A stretch of 33,182 nucleotides of DNA, taken from assembly GCA_009787835.1 (NCBI GenBank), contig WQSN01000032.1, forward strand, positions 244 to 33,425, read 5' to 3'. This document shows, one piece after another, positions 22,375 through 32,276 of the stretch. Source of the stretch: Treponema sp. (lineage in GTDB: Bacteria; Spirochaetota; Spirochaetia; Treponematales; Breznakiellaceae). The notes below the pieces were generated by a model. The model was not told the DNA's origin and ran no database searches. It saw only the letters and a list, made by a program, of their open reading frames with translations. Within the stretch, counting starts at the first letter, position 1; every line of letters begins with the position of its first letter. Made by a program: the position numbers and the translations under genes.

Positions 22375-25338
22375 ATGTTTCTGAAACGTCTTACTATTCA
22401 CGGCTTTAAATCATTTGCTGATCGTACTGAAATCGAATTTAGTGATGGCATTACCGCTCTTTTGGGGCCAAACGGCTGCGGAAAATCCAATGTTGTGGAT
22501 GCGGTCAAGTGGGTATTGGGAGAACACGCGATTAAATCTCTGCGGGCCGAAAAAATGGAAGATGTTATTTTTGGAGGTACCGATACCCGTAAACCGGTAA
22601 ATGTTGCTGATGTTACTTTAAGTATTGCGAATGAAGAGGGCCTTTTGCCCATGGATATGCCCGAAATTGAAATAAAAAGACGGCTCTACAGATCGGGCGA
22701 GAGCGAGTATTATATTAATGGAGCGCATGTCAGATTAAAGGATTTACGTGAGCTTTTCTGGGATACCGGCGTTGGTAAAGCCGCGTATTCGGTAATGGAA
22801 CAGGGAAAAATCGATCAAATCCTCTCGTCCAAACCCGAAGAGAGACGTTATCTTTTTGAGGAAGCGGCCGGCATTACGCGTTTCAAAGAACGGGGAGCGG
22901 AAGCAGAGCGCAACCTTGCCAAAACCGAAGAAAACATGCATCAGGTTGAATTAATCCTGACAGAAGTAAAACGTGCGCATGACAGCCTGAAAGCCCAATC
23001 CGAGAAAACGCTCAAATACCGCACATTACGCGACGAGATTTTCAATTATGAGCTGGATATTCAACTGCTGCGCTTAAAACAGTTCAAGTACGAAAGAGAT
23101 GAGCGAAACGAGACATTAAGGCGGCGGACTGCCGACCGCGACCGGATTCGCGCGGAGATGGAAGCGGAGAACAAAGCTTTGGAAGCGAACATGGATGAAG
23201 TAAACTCCATGGAAGCGCGGCTTGTCGAACTGCAAAAAAGTATATACGGTCTTGCGCTGGAAAAAAACGCGAAGGAAAACGAAGTCCGTCTGTTTAATGA
23301 ACAGCGCAGCGAGAGTAAGTTAAAAATCGGTCAAAATGAAGAGCGCGAAAAACAGGCTCTCCAAAAAATTACAGAGTTAAATGAAGATGCCGCAGGACAG
23401 GACGCTGTTGTAAGCGATCTGCGCAAACAATGTGAAGGCATAGAAGAGAATATCCGCTCTTTTGAAGAGAACATCCAGCTTGCCTCCACCCGCATCAGAG
23501 AAAACGAAAAAGAAGTGCGCAGGGCTGAAGATGAAATTCATGGTATTGAAAAAGAACTGGCAGCGCTGGAAAAGGAACTGGCGAAAATTACAGACGACAT
23601 TGTCGCCGAACTTGACGCCGGACTGAAAAAAGCCGGTTATTCATCGGCAGAGCGGCGCAGCGCGGAAGAAGCGTTACACGAAACTCTCGGCCGTCTGCGC
23701 ACGGTTCTTTCCGGCAGGGAAACATTAATCCGCGATCTTGGCGCAGCTACAGCATCCGGCGGCATTGATCCCGCCGAACTGAAACGCGTTACAGAAACCC
23801 TGGCTGCAAGCCTTGCGGAAGCCGCCGCCGACGCGGAAAAGGCAATAGGTCTTTTTCAAAGTTACCGCGAACACTCGCCGGCGTTTATTGATGAGTTCCT
23901 CGCTCCGGAAGGCATTATTACCAAAAAGCGCGCATTGGACGCGCAAATAAGAAACTCGAAAGACGGCATAGAAGAACGGCGGCAGCGGATACGAACCCTC
24001 CGCAATGACAATATTAATTTGATGGCAAAAATAGACGAATACCGCGCTACATTGGAAAACCTGAAGGTAAACAGGGCGCAGATGAACGCTCGCGCTCAAT
24101 CCGCGGAAGCGCAGGCAAGGCTAATCAGGAGGGAACTGTCCGGCCAGGAAGGGCTGTTAAAAAATATTCGTGATGAGCTTGTTCTTTACCGCAAAAAACT
24201 GGACGAATTTAATGTGCGCATTTCCGCCATTCAGGGAGATATTACCGCAATCGGAGAGAAAACGACCCTCTTTACCGCGGAACTCGGAAAACTTGAAAAA
24301 GATATCCGCAAAAGGAATGACAATGTAGCGGGTAAAAAAGAAATAATCAACAAGCGCATGGCAGTACTTTCCAAAGTGCAGGATTCCCTGGAGAAGATAC
24401 ATCTGGAACTTGTACAGTCCGAAATGGAAATTAAAAATACACAGGAAAATTTCAGGGAAACCCATTCAAGGGATCTGCTGGAGTTTGAAGAGCGCATTTT
24501 TACCATTACCGCCGCTCCTGCGCAGTTACGTGAAAAACTGGCATCCTCGCGCGCGCGGATGAAAGAACTGGGATCGGTAAACCTGATGGCTCCGGAAGAA
24601 TTTGAAGAGACAAAGCAGCGCTATGAATTCCTCAGTAACCAGATGGCAGACCTTGAAAAGGCGCGCAAAGACCTGGAAGACCTTACATCGGAAATCAGGC
24701 AGGAATCCTCCGCATTGTTTCTTGAAACCTACAACCGCATCAAGAAGAATTTTCACAATATGTTCAGGCGGCTGTTTGGAGGCGGACGCGCGGAACTGCG
24801 CCTTTCGGATCCGAATCATGTTCTAGAATCCGGCATAGAAATTTTGGCGCAGCCGCCCGGAAAAAAACTGGAACATTTAAGCCTGCTCTCAGGCGGCGAG
24901 TGCTCGATGACGGCAGTCGCTCTTCTGTTCGCCACTTACATGGTAAAGCCCAGCCCATTCTGTCTGTTAGACGAAATTGACGCAGCCCTGGACGAACAAA
25001 ACGTAGGCCGCTTTGTCCAGCTTCTGCGCGAGTTCAGCGACTCAAGCCAGTTTATCATCATTACGCATAATAAAAAAACCGTAACCGGAGCCGGAACACT
25101 TTTGGGCGTTACCATGGAAGAGTCAGGCGTTACAAAATTAATTACAGCGCGGATAAAACACGAAGAACTAGTTATTGAAGACGAACCGGAACCTCAGAGC
25201 GATCTGTGGGATACAGACGAAATATTTGAGGAAGAGGATGTTCCCCCCGAAGAAGGCAGGGAGCTTCCTGTCGGCATAGATGACCCAAAGAAGGTAACCC
25301 AGTCGCAGTTAAGACCCATAAGATCACGGAATAAGTAA
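22375..25338 (+). CDS. smc: Chromosome segregation protein SMC, short form without a visible hinge
   Basis: Condensin-type ATPase that organises and separates chromosomes. The N-terminal head has FLKRLTIHGFKSFADRT and Walker A GPNGCGKSN (residues 31-39), with VDAVKWVLGE after it. The C-terminal head has the ABC signature region LSGGECSMTAVALLFA (Ser839) and Walker B FCLLDEIDAALDE (about 862-874). Long coiled coils fill about 170-400 and 560-790. At 987 residues it is some 180 shorter than typical bacterial SMC. The middle (about 400-545) is helical and shows none of the glycine-rich hinge pattern. The signature deviates from the usual LSGGEKALTA. An acidic C-terminal tail of about 50 residues follows the head. 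ScpA and ScpB are not in the window. Confidence 0.93.
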   Translation: MFLKRLTIHGFKSFADRTEIEFSDGITALLGPNGCGKSNVVDAVKWVLGEHAIKSLRAEKMEDVIFGGTDTRKPVNVADVTLSIANEEGLLPMDMPEIEIKRRLYRSGESEYYINGAHVRLKDLRELFWDTGVGKAAYSVMEQGKIDQILSSKPEERRYLFEEAAGITRFKERGAEAERNLAKTEENMHQVELILTEVKRAHDSLKAQSEKTLKYRTLRDEIFNYELDIQLLRLKQFKYERDERNETLRRRTADRDRIRAEMEAENKALEANMDEVNSMEARLVELQKSIYGLALEKNAKENEVRLFNEQRSESKLKIGQNEEREKQALQKITELNEDAAGQDAVVSDLRKQCEGIEENIRSFEENIQLASTRIRENEKEVRRAEDEIHGIEKELAALEKELAKITDDIVAELDAGLKKAGYSSAERRSAEEALHETLGRLRTVLSGRETLIRDLGAATASGGIDPAELKRVTETLAASLAEAAADAEKAIGLFQSYREHSPAFIDEFLAPEGIITKKRALDAQIRNSKDGIEERRQRIRTLRNDNINLMAKIDEYRATLENLKVNRAQMNARAQSAEAQARLIRRELSGQEGLLKNIRDELVLYRKKLDEFNVRISAIQGDITAIGEKTTLFTAELGKLEKDIRKRNDNVAGKKEIINKRMAVLSKVQDSLEKIHLELVQSEMEIKNTQENFRETHSRDLLEFEERIFTITAAPAQLREKLASSRARMKELGSVNLMAPEEFEETKQRYEFLSNQMADLEKARKDLEDLTSEIRQESSALFLETYNRIKKNFHNMFRRLFGGGRAELRLSDPNHVLESGIEILAQPPGKKLEHLSLLSGGECSMTAVALLFATYMVKPSPFCLLDEIDAALDEQNVGRFVQLLREFSDSSQFIIITHNKKTVTGAGTLLGVTMEESGVTKLITARIKHEELVIEDEPEPQSDLWDTDEIFEEEDVPPEEGRELPVGIDDPKKVTQSQLRPIRSRNK

Positions 25339-25498
25339 AAGTTTTTATGTTTACGCCTTTTTAAATTTACTTTATATGATTACTCCGGTGTTTTTTTTCG
25401 TTTGCAAGGAAATTCTTTGTTTTATGAACAAAAACATCATTATTATTTTAGAATAAAGTAAAAATTCCTCATTTTTTGCATGTTTTTTAATTTTTTTC

Positions 25499-25526
25499 TT
25501 ACAATTCAATCAAAATATGTTATAAT
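25499..25526 (+). promoter_or_regulatory. Promoter of the giant lipoprotein gene
   Basis: TTACAA (25499-25504), a 16-base spacer and a perfect TATAAT (25521-25526) extended by TG at 25518-25519. Transcription would start near 25533, leaving a leader of about 26 bases with the ribosome-binding site GGAGGT. This is among the strongest promoters in the window. Confidence 0.75.
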
Positions 25527-25558
25527 TATAGTGTGAAGATTTATTTATGGAGGTCGAT

Positions 25559-28500
25559 ATGGCCAGGTTATTCCCAGAAAAAAAGACGGGTTTTTTCCTG
25601 AAAAACGGTGTTTTTAACAGTTTATTACTCATATCAGTAACGATACTGTTCTCGTTTGTCGCCTGTAATTCGCCCATGGGTATGGGCGATTCTATCGACT
25701 GGGAACCGCCAATATTAACTCTAGACCCGGGTCCGAATCCAAGATATGTGCGGCTTGGCACAACGCTTACCGGGACTGTTACTGATAATGTAGGAGTACA
25801 GCGTGTTATTTTGCGTGAAGCCGGAAGCACAGAAGAGATTTATTTCGCTGTGATAACCGGTGACAGATGGGAAATAATGCTTGATTTCAGCGAAGATAAA
25901 AACGGAGAAAAACTCGCAGTTGAAGTTGTCGCCTATGACATGATTGGAAATTCAGGCGAACAATCAATGAGGGCGATATCTCTTATTATTGATATAAGGC
26001 CGCCCTTTATCCAGGATGTTTATATACAGCGCACGCCGATGAGAACAGCCATTCTGGAACCATTGGCCGATCTTCAGGAACTGGAAACAGAAGACTTGCA
26101 CGGTGAAAGAAGCGCCCATGCGAACAGGTATCAAAACGGGTGGTTTACCGTAAACGCAAGGATAATGGAAGAAGAGACAAGGATTAATGATATAAAACTT
26201 GCGATTTATGATTACCGCGAGCCTGATACAATGCTTTTACTGCTGGAAAGAGATGCCGGATCTTCAACATTTTCTCCGCGATGGCTGTTAAAAGAAGAAG
26301 AGATTCTCGCGGCAGGAGAGATTTTATGGCCCGATTATACCGCAAATTATTATAATGATGAACGTTATTATTACCGTGTCGAGATTATCGCGAACGACAG
26401 AAGTGAAAATGAACTTGTAGATATAGTGGAATATTTCTGTATGTGGCAGAAAAGCGATGTTCCCAAAGGCACTCTTGATCCGGTAGTCGGGACTTATTTT
26501 ACACGCGGTTCAACCCTCCCTGTGGAATTTTTTGATGATGATTCTCTTGATTGGGCGTACGCGGGCTTGTTAACAAAACATCAATGGAACGCAACCTATT
26601 CAGGAAATCCCAAAGATGCGTGGTTAAATGATACCCAGTTAACCATGCCTAATTTATCGACAGACAACGCAAAATTGGACTGGTTAAAGGAACAGCTGAG
26701 AAACGATGTAACTATCTATAACTGGAAGTACTCCAAAAGACATTCCACTGAAAATATTGCTAATAATGATTTAAAGGAGAGAATAGTTGATCTTATCGGC
26801 GATACAAAACCGGATGAGAAAGTGCATTATGTTCCGACAGGCGACAGGGACAGCGATTACGGAGAATTTGTCCTTTTTACTCTGGTCGCGGATAAAAAAC
26901 AGGTTCCTCATGACGGAACCGGTCCTGTTACAAACGCAGACAGATGGAGCAAAAGATCATGGGAAGTAGAAGTAATAGATGAAAATATTCCGCTTATAGT
27001 ATTTGATACCGTAGACACCCGTGAATCAGGATATAATCCCGATAATCATTCAGGCAGTAATATTAATGAATCAATTGGAGCTGCGCAAACAGGAAATAGC
27101 CCGGAAGAAAATACTTTTCCGCGCCTTACAGACGGCCGTTATTTTACCATTAACGGTTATACCCTTCGTGAAAACAGGGCGCAGACAAATGAAGTAATCG
27201 CGTTCCGTATGGCATGGATACCCTATGGTATGGAAAACGGGCCTGATAATTATATTACTGCGGTTCAAAACAAGTTAAAAAATTATGGGAACGCGAATAT
27301 ACCGCTTCCTCCGGGCGTTGTCGCGTGGGATTTAACAAATGATCTGGTAACAGGCCATAGTAATACATATTTCAACGATATTAACGGAATTCCTTTTAAG
27401 AAACAGGCGTTCAGAAAAGAATTTGATATTCTTGGCGGGACAAGAGCTGCGAATATTCAATTGGCGGATTATCAAAATACTCAACGAACAACGATATTGA
27501 CCAATCCTGCGGCCAAACAAGGCATAACTGAACCTCATTTTGTTTATCATGATAAACTGGAGAATGAAACAAAACTTTTTATTTTTTACGCCCAGGATAA
27601 TGTGGGAAACGAAGTTTTCAGGCATTTGCGTATTTTAGGTAATAAAACTCCGCCGGATCTTGGCGTATACAATATGACCGGAAGAGTGCAGCCGGATGAA
27701 AATCAAAAGCCGCCTTATATATACGATACCGATTACATGGAAGGCAAAGATAATATTGACGACGAAGTACGCGCAAAATATAAAGCAGATCTCTACGCTA
27801 TGCAGGAAACAGGTTACAACCTAATGCGGACTTATGCGCTTACAGGCAATCCGCCTGCATTAAACCCGGATCTTAACAGGGCCGAACCGCTGCAGGCATT
27901 TCCGCGCGATACAACTTTAATGTTTTGGGTTACCGCAGAGAGAAGCGGAGAGCTTGCTGTTAAAAATATCAGAATGCGGGATGTAACATACAATTCCAAT
28001 ATCGAGTCAAATATCGGGCATTATAACAGCAATGCAAGATCGCTTAGTTATTATGAAAGACTGCCTGAAATCGGACAGAGAATATTTGTTTTTTCCGCCG
28101 AGGATACTCTGGGTAATGAAGCTATGATCCAACGTACGGTTGCTGTTACAAATGCCGCTGTTTTAAGTGAAATAAGCACGCCGCAGCAGAACGGATCTTA
28201 TGGTATAGGCGAGGAAGTTATTATTAGGGCGTATTTCTCTAATCTTGTTAGATGGAGAAACACAAATGGAGATTCAAAACCGCAGTTAAATGTACGTTAT
28301 AAGAGAAATAACAATTATGTTATCGAGTCGCTTAACACGGTAACAGATAAGAATACGGATCAATTATACCTTGCGTTTGAATTTGTTGTTGGAGAAGGTT
28401 ATTCAGGCGATTTGGAGACAATGTATAGTGACAATTCTCTTACCGGTACTCCCCTAAATGAAGATGAAACGGCATATACAAACCGCCCAATCTGGCTTCC

Positions 28501-31500
28501 TGCCGGCGTTGTAATAGTTGACTCGGAACGTAATGACAGAGCCTTAACTCCAGGAAATGATGCGTATGATTGGACATCAGAAGATTATTCCTTACAGGAT
28601 AAGAAAACAATAACGCTTCAGGGAATACGTCCCGTTATTAATAATGCTCTTGTAATTAACGGAAAAACGCCGCATTCAGACGGCGCGTATTATTTTAAAT
28701 CGGGCGAAACAATTGATTTTACCCTTAAAGCAAATGCGCCAATATTTACTTATAACATAAGCGGCAGTGGAAACCCGAACCCAAAGATACGGTTCAGAAT
28801 ACAGGGCAGCGACTATTACGCCGACTACCAGCGAAATATCGATGCTAACACAATGTTATTCAGTTATACAGTTAGTACAATTGCAAATGGTGAAATTAAT
28901 AAAGATTCTATTGGAATTGATACACAATATGGCGCGATAGGAGACAGTGTAGGAAATTTTCTTGCTTCTACTGTAAATACAGCAGGAACACTTTTATCAG
29001 ATTCAAATTATCCAACTGCTTATAATCCTACAAATACAGTTCGTATAGATAGAACAAAGCCACCCGCGCCTGTTACAAAATTAAATGGTAATCAGGTAGG
29101 GCCTTCATCCAATGCTTATTTTAATACACCCCCTTTATTAGAAATTGATAATCCGCCTTCAGCCGATGAACCGTGGTGTGACACTAAACAGTATTCTCTG
29201 AATGGCGGACTTACATGGGTAGAGTATACTGCACCTCTTTATATATCAAACGGCCAGTTGAATCTTTCTACACGTTACATAGACAAGGCCGGAAATGAAG
29301 GAGAAGTAACCAGTAAGCCAATTGAGGTAAACGCGAATTTCCCGCGCCTTTTGGGTGTTACTGCGGTACAGGGAAACGGAACTTACAGAATCGGGCAAAG
29401 ACTTGATTTTGAAATGAGCTTTTCGGATATTGTTTCCTATGGGAACGCCGCGAATGTTACTATAACACTACAGGATAGAACATCAACAGGAAATGGAACA
29501 ACAAGTAATTCAATTGTATTAAGTGCGACAGGCGGCAGCGGAACAAGCACAATTACTTTCGCATGGAGTGGAAATGCTGGTACTAACCCGTTTATTGATA
29601 AAGATATGTTAAGCGGGTTAAGAATAACAGCGATTAATTTAAGCGGACTAACTGACCGTTTTGGCACTGCATTTCCTTCTAATGTCACTATAGTACCTTC
29701 TACAACTACTCCATGGCAAATTAATGTGCCGGCTTTAGGATCCAATACTGCTTATTCTGTGCCGTACACACTTTCCTCAGTTATTGTAAGCACCATCACG
29801 CCTGTTGTTTTAAGCCGCATACCAGTGAACGCGCAAGGAGCGGGCGCTAATTTTTCTACATCGGTTTCCCCGAATAACAGAACAGTAACTCTTACATTTA
29901 ACAAGCCGGTACAGAAAGGAAATGGCACAATTACATTAAGACCTCACGGAACTTACGCAATTCCCGCTGTTATGGAACATAATGGCTACTATGTTGAAAT
30001 TAATTCAAGCGGTCAAATAGAGACAGACACGCGAGGGTTTGATAACAGATACGCAAGCGGAGGAACCAACAGAACTTATGTTTCAGGCTTTTCGGATATC
30101 TTTAATAATCTTACAACAGAAGGCAGTGTTACAGCCGCTGATCACAGAACAAATTTAATAGGAAGCACTAATATAAGTGAACCAGCCGTAAGTCTGCAAT
30201 CAGCTTTACCAGTGGGACCGTATCAAAGGATGACTCACGGATTAACATTAGGCATGGGATATACAGGTAATTATGGCAATACAGCTACTATAAACACAAA
30301 TAACAGTGCAACTATTAACTTACCGGGTACAAACGCGCCCGGACCGAGAAATGAAGTAAATCCGAATAATGGAAGTAATTTTATGATTCCGGATATTGAA
30401 ACCAAATGGGTGCTTCATTATGGTTACAATGATCTTTTCGCGACAGGAACGCCTTCAGGCAGAACCGTATCTGCCGCAAATATCCGCGCGGCGTTTACAA
30501 ATGCAAAATGGCGCTGGCAGGAATTCGCAGTAACCGCAAGTAATGTAGCTGTCAGCGGTAACACAGTAACGATTACTCTTTCTGAACCTCTGCTTCCGGG
30601 CTTGCAGTGGACTTTATATTATCCAAACGGTACTTTCTCGGATGAAGCAGGAAACGCCGTAGCGGCAAGCGCGCAAGAAGCCTACTGGTTCTGGTCCGCC
30701 GGAGCGCAGCGTCCTGTAATCCGGGTAGACAGAAAGAGTTATGACGCAAGAAACGGCGCCAATTTATCAGGCGCATGGAATAAATCAGGATGGGCGTATA
30801 ACGCAACAGGATTTAACGGAGCTATTACAAGCTTTAATAACATCGGCTATGTAATTACTACAGAAACACCTTCTTCAAAAATTTACTACGGCACCCGTGT
30901 AGGTACCGCAGCTAATTTAAGCGGTGTTACAGGAGCGTGGGGAGGAAGAGTAAATACAGATTTTACCGGTAATAATATATCGCCCAGTAACATTAACTGG
31001 GGCGGTCCTTTGGCTACTGTTAATAGTAATACAAGAGCAACTACATCCAATGAATATACCGCTACGAATAATACCGTTTATAGTAATACACGGGCAAATA
31101 CCACAAACCAATATACCGCTACTACCAATACCACTGGTACAACTGCAACTAATCACAATCTTGGTGCTAACAACACTGTTCTTCAGGTTTCTGTTACTAG
31201 CGGAACAACGACCGCAGACTATTGGTTAAGGATTATTGGAGCTCAAACTTTCAGGTTGTACAACACACAAGCCGATGCCAGTACAACTACAGCAGGTAAT
31301 GGCGTAAATGTTGCAACACCTATAACACTTAACAATGTTATTACTACCACCGCTATTGCTCATAATTTTGGCGCTACAGGCAGAGTCTTTCTGGCGCCTG
31401 TTACCAGCGGAACAACAACAACAGAGTACTGGCTGCGTGTTACAGGGAATCAGACATTCAGGTTATATAACTCGCAAGCAGACGCCAGTGCAGCTACAGC

Positions 31501-32263
31501 AGGCAATGGCGTAAATGTTGCAACCCCATTGACAATCAGTTCCGTGCTTACTACAGGTCAATGGGTGCGTCCGAATTTAATTTTCAGAAATAATTATCAG
31601 GATTATTACGATTTGATGCTTTATCATACAGATTTACAGCAGAGAGTCGGCGGTATGGCTGATACTGCTAATGCACTGACGGGACGTTTCTACGGATTTA
31701 GATCATTTAACAAAGACGCTACATTAACAGAGTTAAACGCTATCGCAAGAAGCTCTGGCGGTAGCAGCGAACAAAATGTTGTTACAAATTTTACTTATAG
31801 CGCTTTTGAAGCAAGCAAAAATTATATTGTAGCGGAAACCAGAATAGATCATGGAAGTTCTACCACAACAACTTCGCCAAGAGGTTATGAAGGCGTTTTC
31901 AGAACTGTAATAATGAATAATATGTCAACAGTAACAGTCACAAATAATAATAATCCAATAATATTATTCGGAACAAATAGAATTAACGGAATACCTACTG
32001 TTCCTGCATTCCCGCTTAAAGACGGCGTTGATCAGGTTGATTCCCGCTTTGGTAAGTTCTATTTCAGGGACGAAAGTTCTGCAGTAGGTAATGGAGATCG
32101 TAACAGATATTATTGGGTATCAAGTGAAATAGTCAGCTCGTGGTTTATTCAGAATTATGGAAGAGGTACAGGCGGTTCATATACAAGAAAAGGTGACAAT
32201 AACGACTGGATAACCGCAGGTTACGGCGATTTAGTTAATACTTTGGATATTGAAGCATGGTAG
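25559..32263 (+). CDS. Giant Ig-like repeat lipoprotein
   Basis: A 2234-residue predicted surface lipoprotein. The signal peptide ends in FSFVAC with the lipid-modified Cys36, a relaxed spirochaetal lipobox. The mature start CNSPMGMG and the next segment, with TLTGTVTDNVGVQRVIL, are shared with the next gene. The body is Ser/Thr/Asn-rich and beta-rich, with Ig-like modules of the 'DNVGN' kind (VAYDMIGNSGEQ, YIDKAGNEGEVTSK) and two SbsA/Big_5-like modules (RTVTLTFNKPVQKGNGTITL near 1450; VTITLSEPLLPGLQW near 1675). Residues 1820-1857 are a 19-residue duplication and 1862-1999 a 69-residue duplication. ATG 25547 overlaps the ribosome-binding site GGAGGT (25549-25554), so 25559 is used. Likely role is adhesion or surface structure, inferred only from architecture. 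Probably an operon with the next gene. Confidence 0.85.
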   Translation: MARLFPEKKTGFFLKNGVFNSLLLISVTILFSFVACNSPMGMGDSIDWEPPILTLDPGPNPRYVRLGTTLTGTVTDNVGVQRVILREAGSTEEIYFAVITGDRWEIMLDFSEDKNGEKLAVEVVAYDMIGNSGEQSMRAISLIIDIRPPFIQDVYIQRTPMRTAILEPLADLQELETEDLHGERSAHANRYQNGWFTVNARIMEEETRINDIKLAIYDYREPDTMLLLLERDAGSSTFSPRWLLKEEEILAAGEILWPDYTANYYNDERYYYRVEIIANDRSENELVDIVEYFCMWQKSDVPKGTLDPVVGTYFTRGSTLPVEFFDDDSLDWAYAGLLTKHQWNATYSGNPKDAWLNDTQLTMPNLSTDNAKLDWLKEQLRNDVTIYNWKYSKRHSTENIANNDLKERIVDLIGDTKPDEKVHYVPTGDRDSDYGEFVLFTLVADKKQVPHDGTGPVTNADRWSKRSWEVEVIDENIPLIVFDTVDTRESGYNPDNHSGSNINESIGAAQTGNSPEENTFPRLTDGRYFTINGYTLRENRAQTNEVIAFRMAWIPYGMENGPDNYITAVQNKLKNYGNANIPLPPGVVAWDLTNDLVTGHSNTYFNDINGIPFKKQAFRKEFDILGGTRAANIQLADYQNTQRTTILTNPAAKQGITEPHFVYHDKLENETKLFIFYAQDNVGNEVFRHLRILGNKTPPDLGVYNMTGRVQPDENQKPPYIYDTDYMEGKDNIDDEVRAKYKADLYAMQETGYNLMRTYALTGNPPALNPDLNRAEPLQAFPRDTTLMFWVTAERSGELAVKNIRMRDVTYNSNIESNIGHYNSNARSLSYYERLPEIGQRIFVFSAEDTLGNEAMIQRTVAVTNAAVLSEISTPQQNGSYGIGEEVIIRAYFSNLVRWRNTNGDSKPQLNVRYKRNNNYVIESLNTVTDKNTDQLYLAFEFVVGEGYSGDLETMYSDNSLTGTPLNEDETAYTNRPIWLPAGVVIVDSERNDRALTPGNDAYDWTSEDYSLQDKKTITLQGIRPVINNALVINGKTPHSDGAYYFKSGETIDFTLKANAPIFTYNISGSGNPNPKIRFRIQGSDYYADYQRNIDANTMLFSYTVSTIANGEINKDSIGIDTQYGAIGDSVGNFLASTVNTAGTLLSDSNYPTAYNPTNTVRIDRTKPPAPVTKLNGNQVGPSSNAYFNTPPLLEIDNPPSADEPWCDTKQYSLNGGLTWVEYTAPLYISNGQLNLSTRYIDKAGNEGEVTSKPIEVNANFPRLLGVTAVQGNGTYRIGQRLDFEMSFSDIVSYGNAANVTITLQDRTSTGNGTTSNSIVLSATGGSGTSTITFAWSGNAGTNPFIDKDMLSGLRITAINLSGLTDRFGTAFPSNVTIVPSTTTPWQINVPALGSNTAYSVPYTLSSVIVSTITPVVLSRIPVNAQGAGANFSTSVSPNNRTVTLTFNKPVQKGNGTITLRPHGTYAIPAVMEHNGYYVEINSSGQIETDTRGFDNRYASGGTNRTYVSGFSDIFNNLTTEGSVTAADHRTNLIGSTNISEPAVSLQSALPVGPYQRMTHGLTLGMGYTGNYGNTATINTNNSATINLPGTNAPGPRNEVNPNNGSNFMIPDIETKWVLHYGYNDLFATGTPSGRTVSAANIRAAFTNAKWRWQEFAVTASNVAVSGNTVTITLSEPLLPGLQWTLYYPNGTFSDEAGNAVAASAQEAYWFWSAGAQRPVIRVDRKSYDARNGANLSGAWNKSGWAYNATGFNGAITSFNNIGYVITTETPSSKIYYGTRVGTAANLSGVTGAWGGRVNTDFTGNNISPSNINWGGPLATVNSNTRATTSNEYTATNNTVYSNTRANTTNQYTATTNTTGTTATNHNLGANNTVLQVSVTSGTTTADYWLRIIGAQTFRLYNTQADASTTTAGNGVNVATPITLNNVITTTAIAHNFGATGRVFLAPVTSGTTTTEYWLRVTGNQTFRLYNSQADASAATAGNGVNVATPLTISSVLTTGQWVRPNLIFRNNYQDYYDLMLYHTDLQQRVGGMADTANALTGRFYGFRSFNKDATLTELNAIARSSGGSSEQNVVTNFTYSAFEASKNYIVAETRIDHGSSTTTTSPRGYEGVFRTVIMNNMSTVTVTNNNNPIILFGTNRINGIPTVPAFPLKDGVDQVDSRFGKFYFRDESSAVGNGDRNRYYWVSSEIVSSWFIQNYGRGTGGSYTRKGDNNDWITAGYGDLVNTLDIEAW
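31016..31129 (+). repeat. Tandem 57-base coding repeat
   Basis: Two in-frame copies (31016-31072 and 31073-31129) encode TVNSNTRATTSNEYTATNN and TVYSNTRANTTNQYTATTN in the giant lipoprotein. It is a Thr/Asn-rich linker just before the 207-base repeat. Confidence 0.85.
31142..31555 (+). repeat. Tandem 207-base coding repeat
   Basis: Two in-frame 69-residue copies (31142-31348 and 31349-31555). Shared landmarks are an N-terminal HN(L/F)GA, VTSGTTT, YWLR, QTFRLYN, QADAS and AGNGVNVATP. The spacing and the YWLR...TFRLY pattern resemble short modules repeated in phage tail and bacterial surface proteins. Confidence 0.88.
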
Positions 32264-32276
32264 GAAGGAGGAAAAC

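Noticed and set aside
25339-25498. AT-rich gap after smc as a possible regulatory RNA or terminator
   Set aside because: No stable hairpin followed by a T-tract and no ORF with a start site was found; only the lipoprotein promoter at its right end is supported.
25547-25558. ATG 12 bases upstream of the giant lipoprotein start
   Set aside because: It overlaps the ribosome-binding site GGAGGT, which is well spaced for ATG 25559.
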